A DNA stretch of 18,122 bases from Bacteroidota bacterium (GTDB lineage Bacteria; Bacteroidota; Bacteroidia; Bacteroidales; UBA1715): contig JAJUFK010000014.1 in assembly GCA_029266015.1 (NCBI GenBank), positions 1 through 18,122 of the forward strand. The letters run 5' to 3'. The notes beneath the pieces were generated by a model. The model saw only the letters and a list, made by a program, of their open reading frames with translations. It was not told the origin of the DNA and did not search any database. Positions within the stretch are counted from its first letter, which is position 1; every line of letters starts with the position of its first letter. The position numbers and the translations under genes were made by a program. Of the stretch, positions 7,182 through 14,608 are shown piece after piece.

Positions 7182-7946
7182 ATGTTTAAACCACGTTTAA
7201 TACCGGTATTACTGCTGCGAAACAATATTCTTGTAAAATCGGTTCGTTTTTCTAAACATAACTATATAGGCGATCCAATAAATGCTGTAAAATTATTTAA
7301 CGATTTACAGGCTGATGAATTAGTCTTTCTTGATATACTTGCAACCAAAGAAAAAAGAAATATTCCAATTGAAATAATTAAAGAAATTGGCGAAGAAGCT
7401 AATATGCCATTTGCTGTAGGAGGAGGTATTTATTCTAATAAACAAATTCAAGCATATATTAAAGCCGGTGCCGAAAAAGTTATACTAAGCACATATGCCG
7501 CAAAAAATCCTGCTTGTATAAAAGAAGCAGCCGAAGAATTTGGTTCATCTACTATTGCGGTATGTATAGATGTAAAAAAGAATTTGTTTGGAAAATATTC
7601 TGTTTATACACAAAATGGCTCGCAAAAAACACAATACACGCCTTCAGAATTTGCTCAAATAGTGCAGGAAAACAATGCAGGAGAAATAATAATACAATCT
7701 ATAGATTTAGATGGCACCATGAAAGGATATGACATTGAATTAATTCAATCTATTTCAAAGAGTGTAACTATACCTGTAGTAGCTTTAGGTGGTGCCGGTT
7801 CATTACAGCATATGCACCAAGCATATACTCAAGGCTATGCAAATGGCTTGGCAGCAGGTAGTATGTTTGTGTATCATGGTTCCAACAAAGGTGTTCTTAT
7901 AAATTATCCAAACAAAACAGAACGAAATCTAATATTTACACAATAA
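7182..7946 (+). CDS. hisF: AglZ/HisF2 (WbuZ)-type acetamidino modification protein
   Basis: This 254-residue TIM barrel is clearly related to HisF. By analogy it channels ammonia from the adjacent HisH glutaminase towards a sugar amidotransferase. Numbered against Thermotoga HisF (recalled), the ammonia-gate residues are kept (Arg5, Glu46, Lys99 and Glu168 for Glu167), as is Asp130 in VCID. The phosphate-binding loops AVGGGI (78-83) and VALGGAGS are also present. The first catalytic Asp (Asp11, in the usual CLDVKDG) is Leu11 here, in IPVLLLRNN. That change is a trait of the HisF2 group found with polysaccharide genes and argues against imidazole glycerol phosphate synthesis. The gene lies 2 bases after hisH and 4 bases before the amidotransferase. 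It is named by family and is not the histidine enzyme. Confidence 0.9.
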   Translation: MFKPRLIPVLLLRNNILVKSVRFSKHNYIGDPINAVKLFNDLQADELVFLDILATKEKRNIPIEIIKEIGEEANMPFAVGGGIYSNKQIQAYIKAGAEKVILSTYAAKNPACIKEAAEEFGSSTIAVCIDVKKNLFGKYSVYTQNGSQKTQYTPSEFAQIVQENNAGEIIIQSIDLDGTMKGYDIELIQSISKSVTIPVVALGGAGSLQHMHQAYTQGYANGLAAGSMFVYHGSNKGVLINYPNKTERNLIFTQ

Positions 7947-7950
7947 CTAT

Positions 7951-9081
7951 ATGGAATTTAAAATATATAAACAATGTAAACGATGTGTAATGGATACCAG
8001 CGATCCGTATATTACATTTGATGAACATGGTTATTGTAATCATTGCAATGAATACCTTGTAAAAACAAAACAACATATTTATCAAGGAAATGTAAGTGAT
8101 GCAGCATTACAAAAAATAGTAGAAAAAATTAAAGGAAAAGGAAAAGGAAAAAAATATGACTGCATTTTAGGAATTAGCGGAGGTATAGACAGCTGTTATG
8201 CTGCATATATATGCAAACAACTTGGCCTGAGAGTATTAGCCGTACACATGGACAACGGATGGAATTCGGAAGCAGCTGTAAAAAATATAAAATATGTTGT
8301 AAGTAAATTGGGAATAGATTACGAAAGCTTTGTGCTCGATTGGGAAGAATTTAAAGATTTGCAATTATCGTTTCTTAAAGCATCGGTACCCGAAGCTGAA
8401 ACTCCTACCGATATAGCTATACCGGCAGCATTACACAAAATTGCAGCAAAATACAATGTAAAATATATCATAAGCGGCGGAAACTATGCTACCGAAGGAA
8501 TTCTCCCCAAAAGTTGGCATTATAATGCAAAAGATGTTACCTATATTAAAGCTATTCAAAAACAATTTGGCACCAAAAAACTAAAAAAATTCCCCGACTT
8601 TAGTTACAAAAAAGAATTCTATTACAAATTTATTCGAGGTATCAGAATTGTCTATATTTTAAATTATGTGCCATTTTCAAAAGAATCGGCTATGAAAACG
8701 CTCGAACAAGAATTGGATTGGAAATATTATGGCGGTAAACATTATGAATCAAAATACACCGGCTTTTTGCAATCATATATTTTACCCAAAAAATTCAATC
8801 TCGATTACAGACTTGCAACTTTCTCTACTCAAATTTGTGCCGGGTCTATGACAAGAGAACAAGCATTGGAAGAACTCAAAAAATTACCATATAACCCTGA
8901 TACTGTTGAACAAGAAAAAATATACTGGAGCAAAAAATTCGGAATTACACTTGACGAATTAACCAAAATTTTGGAATTACCTCCAAAAAATCATACTGAC
9001 TACCCCAACGACCAAAAACTTTTAGAATGGATTTACAATATGTATCGTTGGTTACAAATGAAAAAAAAAGAACTATTGTAA
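7951..9081 (+). CDS. N-acetyl sugar amidotransferase (WbuX/WbpG/PseA type)
   Basis: This is a PP-loop ATP pyrophosphatase that probably adenylates the carbonyl oxygen of an N-acetyl group and replaces it with ammonia, giving an acetamidino sugar. The 376 residues begin with two CxxC pairs (Cys9/Cys12 and Cys29/Cys32), a likely zinc knuckle. The PP-loop SGGIDS at 76-81 follows, then AVHMDNGWN, and the family signature GGNYATEGILP at 176-186. Relatives are WbpG of Pseudomonas O-antigen, PseA of Campylobacter flagellar pseudaminic acid and the archaeal AglX/Y/Z system. It completes the ammonia source-channel-acceptor set with the two upstream genes, which lie within a few bases. The substrate sugar is unknown, because no precursor-synthesis genes are nearby. 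Confidence 0.9.
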   Translation: MEFKIYKQCKRCVMDTSDPYITFDEHGYCNHCNEYLVKTKQHIYQGNVSDAALQKIVEKIKGKGKGKKYDCILGISGGIDSCYAAYICKQLGLRVLAVHMDNGWNSEAAVKNIKYVVSKLGIDYESFVLDWEEFKDLQLSFLKASVPEAETPTDIAIPAALHKIAAKYNVKYIISGGNYATEGILPKSWHYNAKDVTYIKAIQKQFGTKKLKKFPDFSYKKEFYYKFIRGIRIVYILNYVPFSKESAMKTLEQELDWKYYGGKHYESKYTGFLQSYILPKKFNLDYRLATFSTQICAGSMTREQALEELKKLPYNPDTVEQEKIYWSKKFGITLDELTKILELPPKNHTDYPNDQKLLEWIYNMYRWLQMKKKELL

Positions 9082-9093
9082 CTATACTGTTCC

Positions 9094-10227
9094 ATGCTAA
9101 AAATCCTCCACATAATACCTTCTCTTTCAAAAGGCGGTGCCGAACGGCTTGTAATTACGATATGTAGTGAATTACAAAAACGTGTGGATATTGATGTTCG
9201 ATTAGTTGTACTTAGCAATACAAATGATTATAATCAAGAAATGAGTACGCTTACCTATGATATAGTCTCGGCTGTATTTGTTCCTTCGTTTACTAAAAAA
9301 TCAAAACGGAATGTATCACAATTACAAGCATACATTCATACATATGCTCCCGATGTAATTCATACACATCTATGGCAATCGGAGATTGTATGTAGTCAGA
9401 TAACCTATTCTAAAGCAATATGGGTTACACATATGCACGATAATATGCCGCAGCTTAAACGAATACGCATTCCTCGAACTAAACTTGAATTAACCAACGC
9501 ATACGAACGTTGGATTGTAACTACGGCATATAAAAAACGTAATCAACGGTTTATTGCTATTTCACATGATACTTATACGTATTGCAAACGAAATGTACCA
9601 AAAAAACTGCGAAATACTGTTTCATTGCTTCATAATGCTATCAACACACAATTATTTACACATTCAAAAAAAATACCAGTAGATAATACTACCCTGCAAC
9701 TTGTGAGTGTTGGTAGTTTAGTACATAAAAAGAATCATACATTTTTAATTCCTGTTGTTATACACCTTATATCGCGAGGGTATACTGTTCAATTGAATAT
9801 TTTAGGTGAAGGCTTTCTCCGTAAAGAATTAGAGCAAGAAATTTCTAAACAAAATCTCACAAATTCAATATATTTACAAGGTAATACATCTGTATACGAA
9901 TATTATAAACAAGCTGATATCTACGTCCACCCTGCTACCTACGAACCCTTTGGATTAGTTCTTATAGAAGCTATGGCTGCAGGCTTGCCGGTAGTGTGTC
10001 TCGATGGCAAAGGGAACAGAGATTTAATTGAACAAGGCAAAAATGGGTATATGTTGTTTGAGCAAAATCCGGTTTTATTTGCCGAAAAAATTATAGAAAT
10101 TTGTCAAGACAAAGAAATGTATACGTCTATGAGTACATATGCAATAAATTATGCAAAACAATATGATATTGCCCCCTATGTTGACCGATTGTTACAACTT
10201 TATACTAACAAAATAAACAATGAATAA
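9094..10227 (+). CDS. Family 4 (GT-B) glycosyltransferase
   Basis: This 377-residue enzyme is a typical GT4 retaining glycosyltransferase. The glycine-rich N-terminal loop LSKGGAERLV (11-20) contacts the acceptor/phosphate side. VIHTHLW at 88-94 and the hinge region LLHNAINTQLF (178-188) follow. The donor domain opens at LVSVGSLVHKKNH (203-215), and EPFGLVLIE carries the E-x7-E pair Glu284/Glu292, followed by AMAAGLPVVCLDGKGNRDLI for nucleotide-sugar binding. It starts 12 bases after the amidotransferase and overlaps thiN by 8 bases, so it belongs to the same operon. It may add the acetamidino sugar or a neighbouring residue, but that is inference only. No membrane helix is evident. Confidence 0.87.
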   Translation: MLKILHIIPSLSKGGAERLVITICSELQKRVDIDVRLVVLSNTNDYNQEMSTLTYDIVSAVFVPSFTKKSKRNVSQLQAYIHTYAPDVIHTHLWQSEIVCSQITYSKAIWVTHMHDNMPQLKRIRIPRTKLELTNAYERWIVTTAYKKRNQRFIAISHDTYTYCKRNVPKKLRNTVSLLHNAINTQLFTHSKKIPVDNTTLQLVSVGSLVHKKNHTFLIPVVIHLISRGYTVQLNILGEGFLRKELEQEISKQNLTNSIYLQGNTSVYEYYKQADIYVHPATYEPFGLVLIEAMAAGLPVVCLDGKGNRDLIEQGKNGYMLFEQNPVLFAEKIIEICQDKEMYTSMSTYAINYAKQYDIAPYVDRLLQLYTNKINNE

Positions 10228-10849
10228 GTATTCGTTTTCGAAACATATAATTATTGCCAATGGGCAATTTCCCACACATGCAATTCCAATGGAAATTATC
10301 CGTACGGCCGAAACTATTATATGCTGCGATGGTGCTGCAGATTCTCTCCTAAAACATGGTATAGAACCTACTATTGTGATTGGAGATTTAGATTCTATTT
10401 CTACTAAAGCAAAAAAACAGTTTGCAGGAAAACTCATACATATAACCGAACAAGAAACCAACGACCAAACCAAAGCAGTAGAATGGGCTATAGCACAAGG
10501 ATTACAAGATGCTGTAATTGTAGGTGCTACCGGTAAACGCGAAGATCATACACTTGGTAATATTTCATTACTTGCACACTATGGCAAACGCATTAGTATA
10601 TGCAGTGTTACAAATTATGGCGTATTTACTCCCATATATGGCACAACTCAACTTTTATCATACCCTGGTCAAGCAATTTCAATATTTTCGTTAACTCCAC
10701 ATATTCCTATTACATTACACAATTTACAATACCCTCTCAATCAAGCACAATTAGAATCATGGTGGATGGGAACGCTTAATACCGCATTATATGATACTTT
10801 TACAGTTGAAAGCGATAACGGTATTTGTATAATTTTTCAGGCTTTTTAA
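10220..10849 (+). CDS. thiN: Thiamine pyrophosphokinase
   Basis: This enzyme makes thiamine diphosphate from thiamine and ATP in the cytoplasm. The 209-residue protein carries the full set of family motifs in order: CDGA at 36-39, GDLDS at 55-59, NDQTKA at 81-86 and GKREDHTLGN at 105-114. These supply the acidic Mg-ATP site and the thiamine pocket. The C-terminal beta domain ends in IIFQAF. The ATG at 10220 lies inside the end of the preceding glycosyltransferase gene (8-base overlap), implying translational coupling with the glycan operon. No TPP riboswitch is visible before it, as expected for an enzyme reached by read-through. It faces rodA with only 5 bases between stops. Confidence 0.93.
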   Translation: MNKYSFSKHIIIANGQFPTHAIPMEIIRTAETIICCDGAADSLLKHGIEPTIVIGDLDSISTKAKKQFAGKLIHITEQETNDQTKAVEWAIAQGLQDAVIVGATGKREDHTLGNISLLAHYGKRISICSVTNYGVFTPIYGTTQLLSYPGQAISIFSLTPHIPITLHNLQYPLNQAQLESWWMGTLNTALYDTFTVESDNGICIIFQAF

Positions 10850-10866
10850 TTCAACTACTGAATTAA
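10846..10866. terminator. Weak hairpin at the thiN/rodA convergent junction
   Basis: TTAATTCA at 10846-10853 pairs perfectly with TGAATTAA at 10859-10866 around a 5-base loop. The stem covers the thiN stop codon, and the loop contains part of the rodA stop. It is AT-rich, and no T run follows on either strand, so it is a poor intrinsic terminator. It is the only structure available to separate the two convergent transcripts here. Confidence 0.25.
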
Positions 10867-12282
10867 GACATCTCTATCGGAATCTAATTTTATAAATATA
10901 AACAAAAGCATAGTAAACCCCCAAAGCGAAGAACCTCCATAACTAAAAAATGGCAAAGGTATTCCTATTACAGGCATTAATCCAATAGTCATTCCTATAT
11001 TTACCAAAAAATGGAAAAAGAAAATAGATGCAACACAATATCCATAAATCTTACTAAATTGTGAACGTTGCTTTTCTGCCAAATACATGATTCGAAGTAT
11101 AAGCAAAATAAAAGCAATTATAACTACTGTAGAACCTACAAATCCCCATTCTTCACCAACCGTACAAAAAATAAAATCAGTACTTTGTTCGGGTACAAAA
11201 TTATTTTTTGTTTGCGTACCTTGTAAAAAACCTTTACCCCAAAAGTCGCCGGAACCAATTGCAATTTTAGATTGTATTACGTTAAATTCAAGACCTTTAG
11301 GATCTGATTCTAAACCAAAAAATACACGTATACGCGACTGCTGATGCGCTCCTAAAACATCATGAAAAATATAATCAACCGAATACGTAAATCCTAAACT
11401 GGCAACTGTTAAAAAATAAGTAAGAAACATAATTTTAGATTTCTTCTTATATATAAAAACGATTGCAGGTACAAACAAAATCAATACTCCCACAGCAAAA
11501 GGAAAAAATTCGGGTAATTCCGGCACAAAATAATACTGAATTACCCAAGGCACTATAAATAATAAAGGGACTATATATGTATATAACGGTAAAAACTTAT
11601 ATATACGCGCAATATACCAATACACTCCATAAGCCAATAAAAAAATACCTATTGAAACATAAAAAGAATTATAAATAATTGAGAAAGAAAACACAAAAAC
11701 AGTATATACAACAGCCACAAGTACCCACCCCGACATTCCCAATCGGTAAAAAACTAACAAAAAAGCGCCATATACTAATGCTGAACCTGTATCATTTTGA
11801 AGAATAATTAACATAATAGGTATCAACAAAATTAAAGAAGCTCGAAATAAGGTACTAAAATCTGTAATTTTTTTTCCATATCCGCTCAAATACCGGGCAA
11901 GCACCAAACTAGTTGCAAGTTTCGAAAATTCAGAAGGTTGTAATCGAAAATCTCCAATTTCTATCCAAGCACGTGCTCCTTTAATATCGGGAGCAATAAG
12001 ATAGGTAAGTACTATAAGCCCAAGTACCGCTATATATATAGGATATGAAAGTCCCGAATAAAACTTACTGTCAATGATAATAATTGAAATACCTATAATA
12101 AATGCAGCTATTATCCATAACATTTGTTTACCATATTTTTGACTTATATCAAAAATACTTCCTGCTTCTTCATTATAAACAGCAGCAAAAATATTTGCCC
12201 ATCCGGCAAGAACAAGTCCCAGATACAAGAAAATTGTTATCCAATCTAATCGTTTTACTATATCAGCATCTCTATTTCGCAT
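10855..12282 (-). CDS. rodA: Rod-shape peptidoglycan glycosyltransferase RodA
   Basis: RodA is a SEDS-family polymerase that makes glycan strands from lipid II in the elongation complex, paired with PBP2. The 475-residue integral membrane protein has KGARAWIEIGDFRLQPSEFSKLA at 101-123 (the conserved loop with the QPSE motif). QSRIRVFFGLESDPKG lies at 315-330, in the outer loop where SEDS enzymes carry the catalytic Asp, and here the candidate is Asp327. IAIGSGDFWGKGFLQGTQ follows at 340-357. The C-terminal signature GLMPVIGIPLPFFSYGGSS is at 434-452. It is about 100 residues longer than the E. coli protein. The extra length is hydrophobic, between residues 180 and 310, and adds probable membrane helices. 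It overlaps mrdA by 11 bases, supporting coupled synthesis of the pair. Confidence 0.95.
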   Translation of the reverse strand: MRNRDADIVKRLDWITIFLYLGLVLAGWANIFAAVYNEEAGSIFDISQKYGKQMLWIIAAFIIGISIIIIDSKFYSGLSYPIYIAVLGLIVLTYLIAPDIKGARAWIEIGDFRLQPSEFSKLATSLVLARYLSGYGKKITDFSTLFRASLILLIPIMLIILQNDTGSALVYGAFLLVFYRLGMSGWVLVAVVYTVFVFSFSIIYNSFYVSIGIFLLAYGVYWYIARIYKFLPLYTYIVPLLFIVPWVIQYYFVPELPEFFPFAVGVLILFVPAIVFIYKKKSKIMFLTYFLTVASLGFTYSVDYIFHDVLGAHQQSRIRVFFGLESDPKGLEFNVIQSKIAIGSGDFWGKGFLQGTQTKNNFVPEQSTDFIFCTVGEEWGFVGSTVVIIAFILLILRIMYLAEKQRSQFSKIYGYCVASIFFFHFLVNIGMTIGLMPVIGIPLPFFSYGGSSLWGFTMLLFIFIKLDSDRDVLIQ

Positions 12283-14101
12283 CAGTTTTATGAATTAAAT
12301 CCATTTCTAACATTCGTTGTTCCCACGCCGGACGTTTTATTGTATCAGTCAAATATTTTTCGATTAGCAAACTGGCAATAGGAGCAGCATAGGTAGCACC
12401 ATATCCAGCATTTTCCACATACACTGCTATCGCTATTTTAGGATTCTCGCGCGGTGCAAAAGCCATAAATATTGAGTGGTCTTTGCCATGAGGATTTTGT
12501 GCAGTTCCTGTTTTACCACATATTGGAATACCCGGAATAGCAACATGACGGGCTGTTGCTCCAGATTCTCCTTGCACAACTCTATACATACCCTCAATAA
12601 TAGGTTCAAACACTTCGGGACGTATTGTTGTAACATGTTTTTGTTTAAAAGAATTATCCATAGTAGTATCTAAAATTTCTCGTACTACATGTGGCGTATA
12701 AAAATATCCTCTATTTGCAATAATAGCAGCTACATTAGCCATTTGCAAAGGAGTCATACTTATTTCACCTTGTCCAATAGACAATGATATTATAGTTAAA
12801 GATTTCCATCTATTTTTACCATAATATTTGTCATAATAAGTTGGTAATGGAATAATCCCGGGACGTTCACTTGGTAAATCTATTCCTAATGTTTTTCCTA
12901 ATCCCATAGAATTCATATGTTTACGCCACACTTCGTATCCATTACGAACACTTCCATACTTATCGGCATCTATTATTGCTCTAAATATTGTACAATAATA
13001 TGCATTACACGACATTTGTATCGATTCTAAGAGACTCACAGGTGATGGATGAGCATGACAACCTACTTTAATACCTCCCGAAAAATATCCACCGTTACAA
13101 GAAACCGTAAAACTTGGTGTAATAATTCCCTCATGCAATGCAATTAAACCATTCAAAACTTTAAACGTAGAACCAGGAGGATATCTATCACCTTGTATTG
13201 CTCTATTATACAAAGGTTTATATGTATCATTCTCTAAAATTTTATAATATTTATTTACATTTTGCCCAACCATTAAATTTGGGTCAAACGTAGGGCTCGA
13301 AACAATTGTTAATATTTCACCCGTAGAAGGCTCTATTGCCACAACACTGCCAATTTTATTTTGCATGAGTTTTTCGGCATATTGCTGCAACTCTATATCT
13401 ATAGTTGAAATTATATCTTTACCTAAAATTGATGGTCTATCGTGTCGTCCTCCTTCTAAGGAGCCTTTTACTCTTCCTTTTACATCTACTTGTTGATATG
13501 CCGCTCCTTTTATTCCTCGCAAATAAGTATCATAAACCTTTTCTATTCCAATCTTACCTATATAGTCACCTTGTTCATAATACGGGTCATTTGCTATATT
13601 TTGTTTATCAACTTCGCGAATATATCCAAATACCAATGCACCACAATTATAGATATAATTGCGCACTGTTCTAACTTGCACATAAAACCCAGGAAAATTG
13701 TGCATTTTTTCCTGCAATGCAATATACGTTTTTGCATTTATTTGTTTTACTATTGGATAGGGTCTATACTTATTTTCTTTAGCAGCATTGGCAAGCTCCG
13801 TAACAAAAGTCTTTTTATCAATACCCAGTATTGAAACTAATTGCAATGTATCAAGATTTTTAATTTGACCATATATTACCATTAAATCGTATGCAGGTTC
13901 ATTTGCTACAACCAACTTTTTATTACGGTCATATATCAATCCGCGAGCAGGATGTTTTACAACTAAACGACGTGAATTATTTTCTGCACTTAACTTGTAA
14001 GTATCATCAATAATTTGAATATAGAACAATCGCAAAATATACAATATTGCAACACCTATAAAGATTGCCGAAATTATTATCCTGCGAAACGCTAAATCCA
14101 T
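12272..14101 (-). CDS. mrdA: Penicillin-binding protein 2 (elongation transpeptidase)
   Basis: PBP2 cross-links new peptidoglycan in the rod complex as the partner of RodA. The 609-residue protein has one N-terminal membrane anchor (about residues 9-31), a pedestal domain with the RGLIYDRN motif at 53-60, and a transpeptidase domain. The catalytic motifs are complete: STFK at 311-314 with nucleophile Ser311, SCN at 364-366, and KTGT at 530-533. Between the first two motifs there is a cluster of Cys335, Cys348, His349, His351 and Cys365, which could bind a metal ion. The start overlaps the mreD stop by one base (TAATG), and the end overlaps rodA by 11 bases. Confidence 0.96.
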   Translation of the reverse strand: MDLAFRRIIISAIFIGVAILYILRLFYIQIIDDTYKLSAENNSRRLVVKHPARGLIYDRNKKLVVANEPAYDLMVIYGQIKNLDTLQLVSILGIDKKTFVTELANAAKENKYRPYPIVKQINAKTYIALQEKMHNFPGFYVQVRTVRNYIYNCGALVFGYIREVDKQNIANDPYYEQGDYIGKIGIEKVYDTYLRGIKGAAYQQVDVKGRVKGSLEGGRHDRPSILGKDIISTIDIELQQYAEKLMQNKIGSVVAIEPSTGEILTIVSSPTFDPNLMVGQNVNKYYKILENDTYKPLYNRAIQGDRYPPGSTFKVLNGLIALHEGIITPSFTVSCNGGYFSGGIKVGCHAHPSPVSLLESIQMSCNAYYCTIFRAIIDADKYGSVRNGYEVWRKHMNSMGLGKTLGIDLPSERPGIIPLPTYYDKYYGKNRWKSLTIISLSIGQGEISMTPLQMANVAAIIANRGYFYTPHVVREILDTTMDNSFKQKHVTTIRPEVFEPIIEGMYRVVQGESGATARHVAIPGIPICGKTGTAQNPHGKDHSIFMAFAPRENPKIAIAVYVENAGYGATYAAPIASLLIEKYLTDTIKRPAWEQRMLEMDLIHKTDAK

Positions 14102-14607
14102 TATTTTTTATAAACTAAGTATTGACTTATAATAATGAGCAACATGGTAAAAAATATATTAATAATTGCTCTAAACACTAAAAAAAAGGATTCTTCGAAT
14201 GAAAATGACAAATAAAAAAACAATACAAAATGATGAATACTTACCATTATGAGTGCATACTGAAAAAACCATCGGAATCCGTAATATGCAAGCATTGGTT
14301 GCGAATTGATATCATACCCTTGACGTGGCGACATTTTTTGCAAAATATACGGTCGTACAAATGCTATTAAAAGAGTTGCACCGGCATGCACACCCGGACT
14401 ATTTGTAGAAAAATCTATAATAGTTCCCAACACAAAACCAAGAATAAGTAAAAATGTTTTATGTATTTCAAAAGGTAACATTATAAAAAAAAGAACATAC
14501 ACATACGGAATACTATATCCAAATATTGGCACATTGTTGAATATTAATATTTGTAAGCCAAATAAGGTTATAAAACGAACGATATTTCTTTGTAATAGAT
14601 GTCCCAT
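14101..14607 (-). CDS. mreD: Rod shape-determining membrane protein MreD
   Basis: This small integral membrane protein links MreC to the elongation complex. It is 168 residues long with about five hydrophobic segments (near 10-27, 34-44, 50-66, 109-132 and 141-165). The loop DFSTNSPGVHA (65-75) matches the D-x(5)-PG-x-HA pattern of the family. The gene is placed one base after mreC and shares one base with mrdA. MreD sequences vary greatly, so the call rests on length, topology, this motif and the fixed gene order. Confidence 0.9.
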   Translation of the reverse strand: MGHLLQRNIVRFITLFGLQILIFNNVPIFGYSIPYVYVLFFIMLPFEIHKTFLLILGFVLGTIIDFSTNSPGVHAGATLLIAFVRPYILQKMSPRQGYDINSQPMLAYYGFRWFFQYALIMVSIHHFVLFFYLSFSFEESFFLVFRAIINIFFTMLLIIISQYLVYKK

Positions 14608-14608
14608 G

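Noticed and set aside
6559..7946. Histidine biosynthesis pair (imidazole glycerol phosphate synthase)
   Set aside because: The HisF-like partner has Leu at the Asp11 position, no other his gene is present, and the pair is locked to a sugar amidotransferase and glycosyltransferases.
10050..10219. TPP riboswitch upstream of thiN
   Set aside because: The sequence before thiN is coding for the glycosyltransferase, and no THI-box core was recognised.
13405..13834. Open frames on the + strand opposite mrdA
   Set aside because: They are shadows of an intact PBP2 gene with all catalytic motifs. Their hydrophobic Leu/Ile-rich content comes from reading the AT-rich complement.
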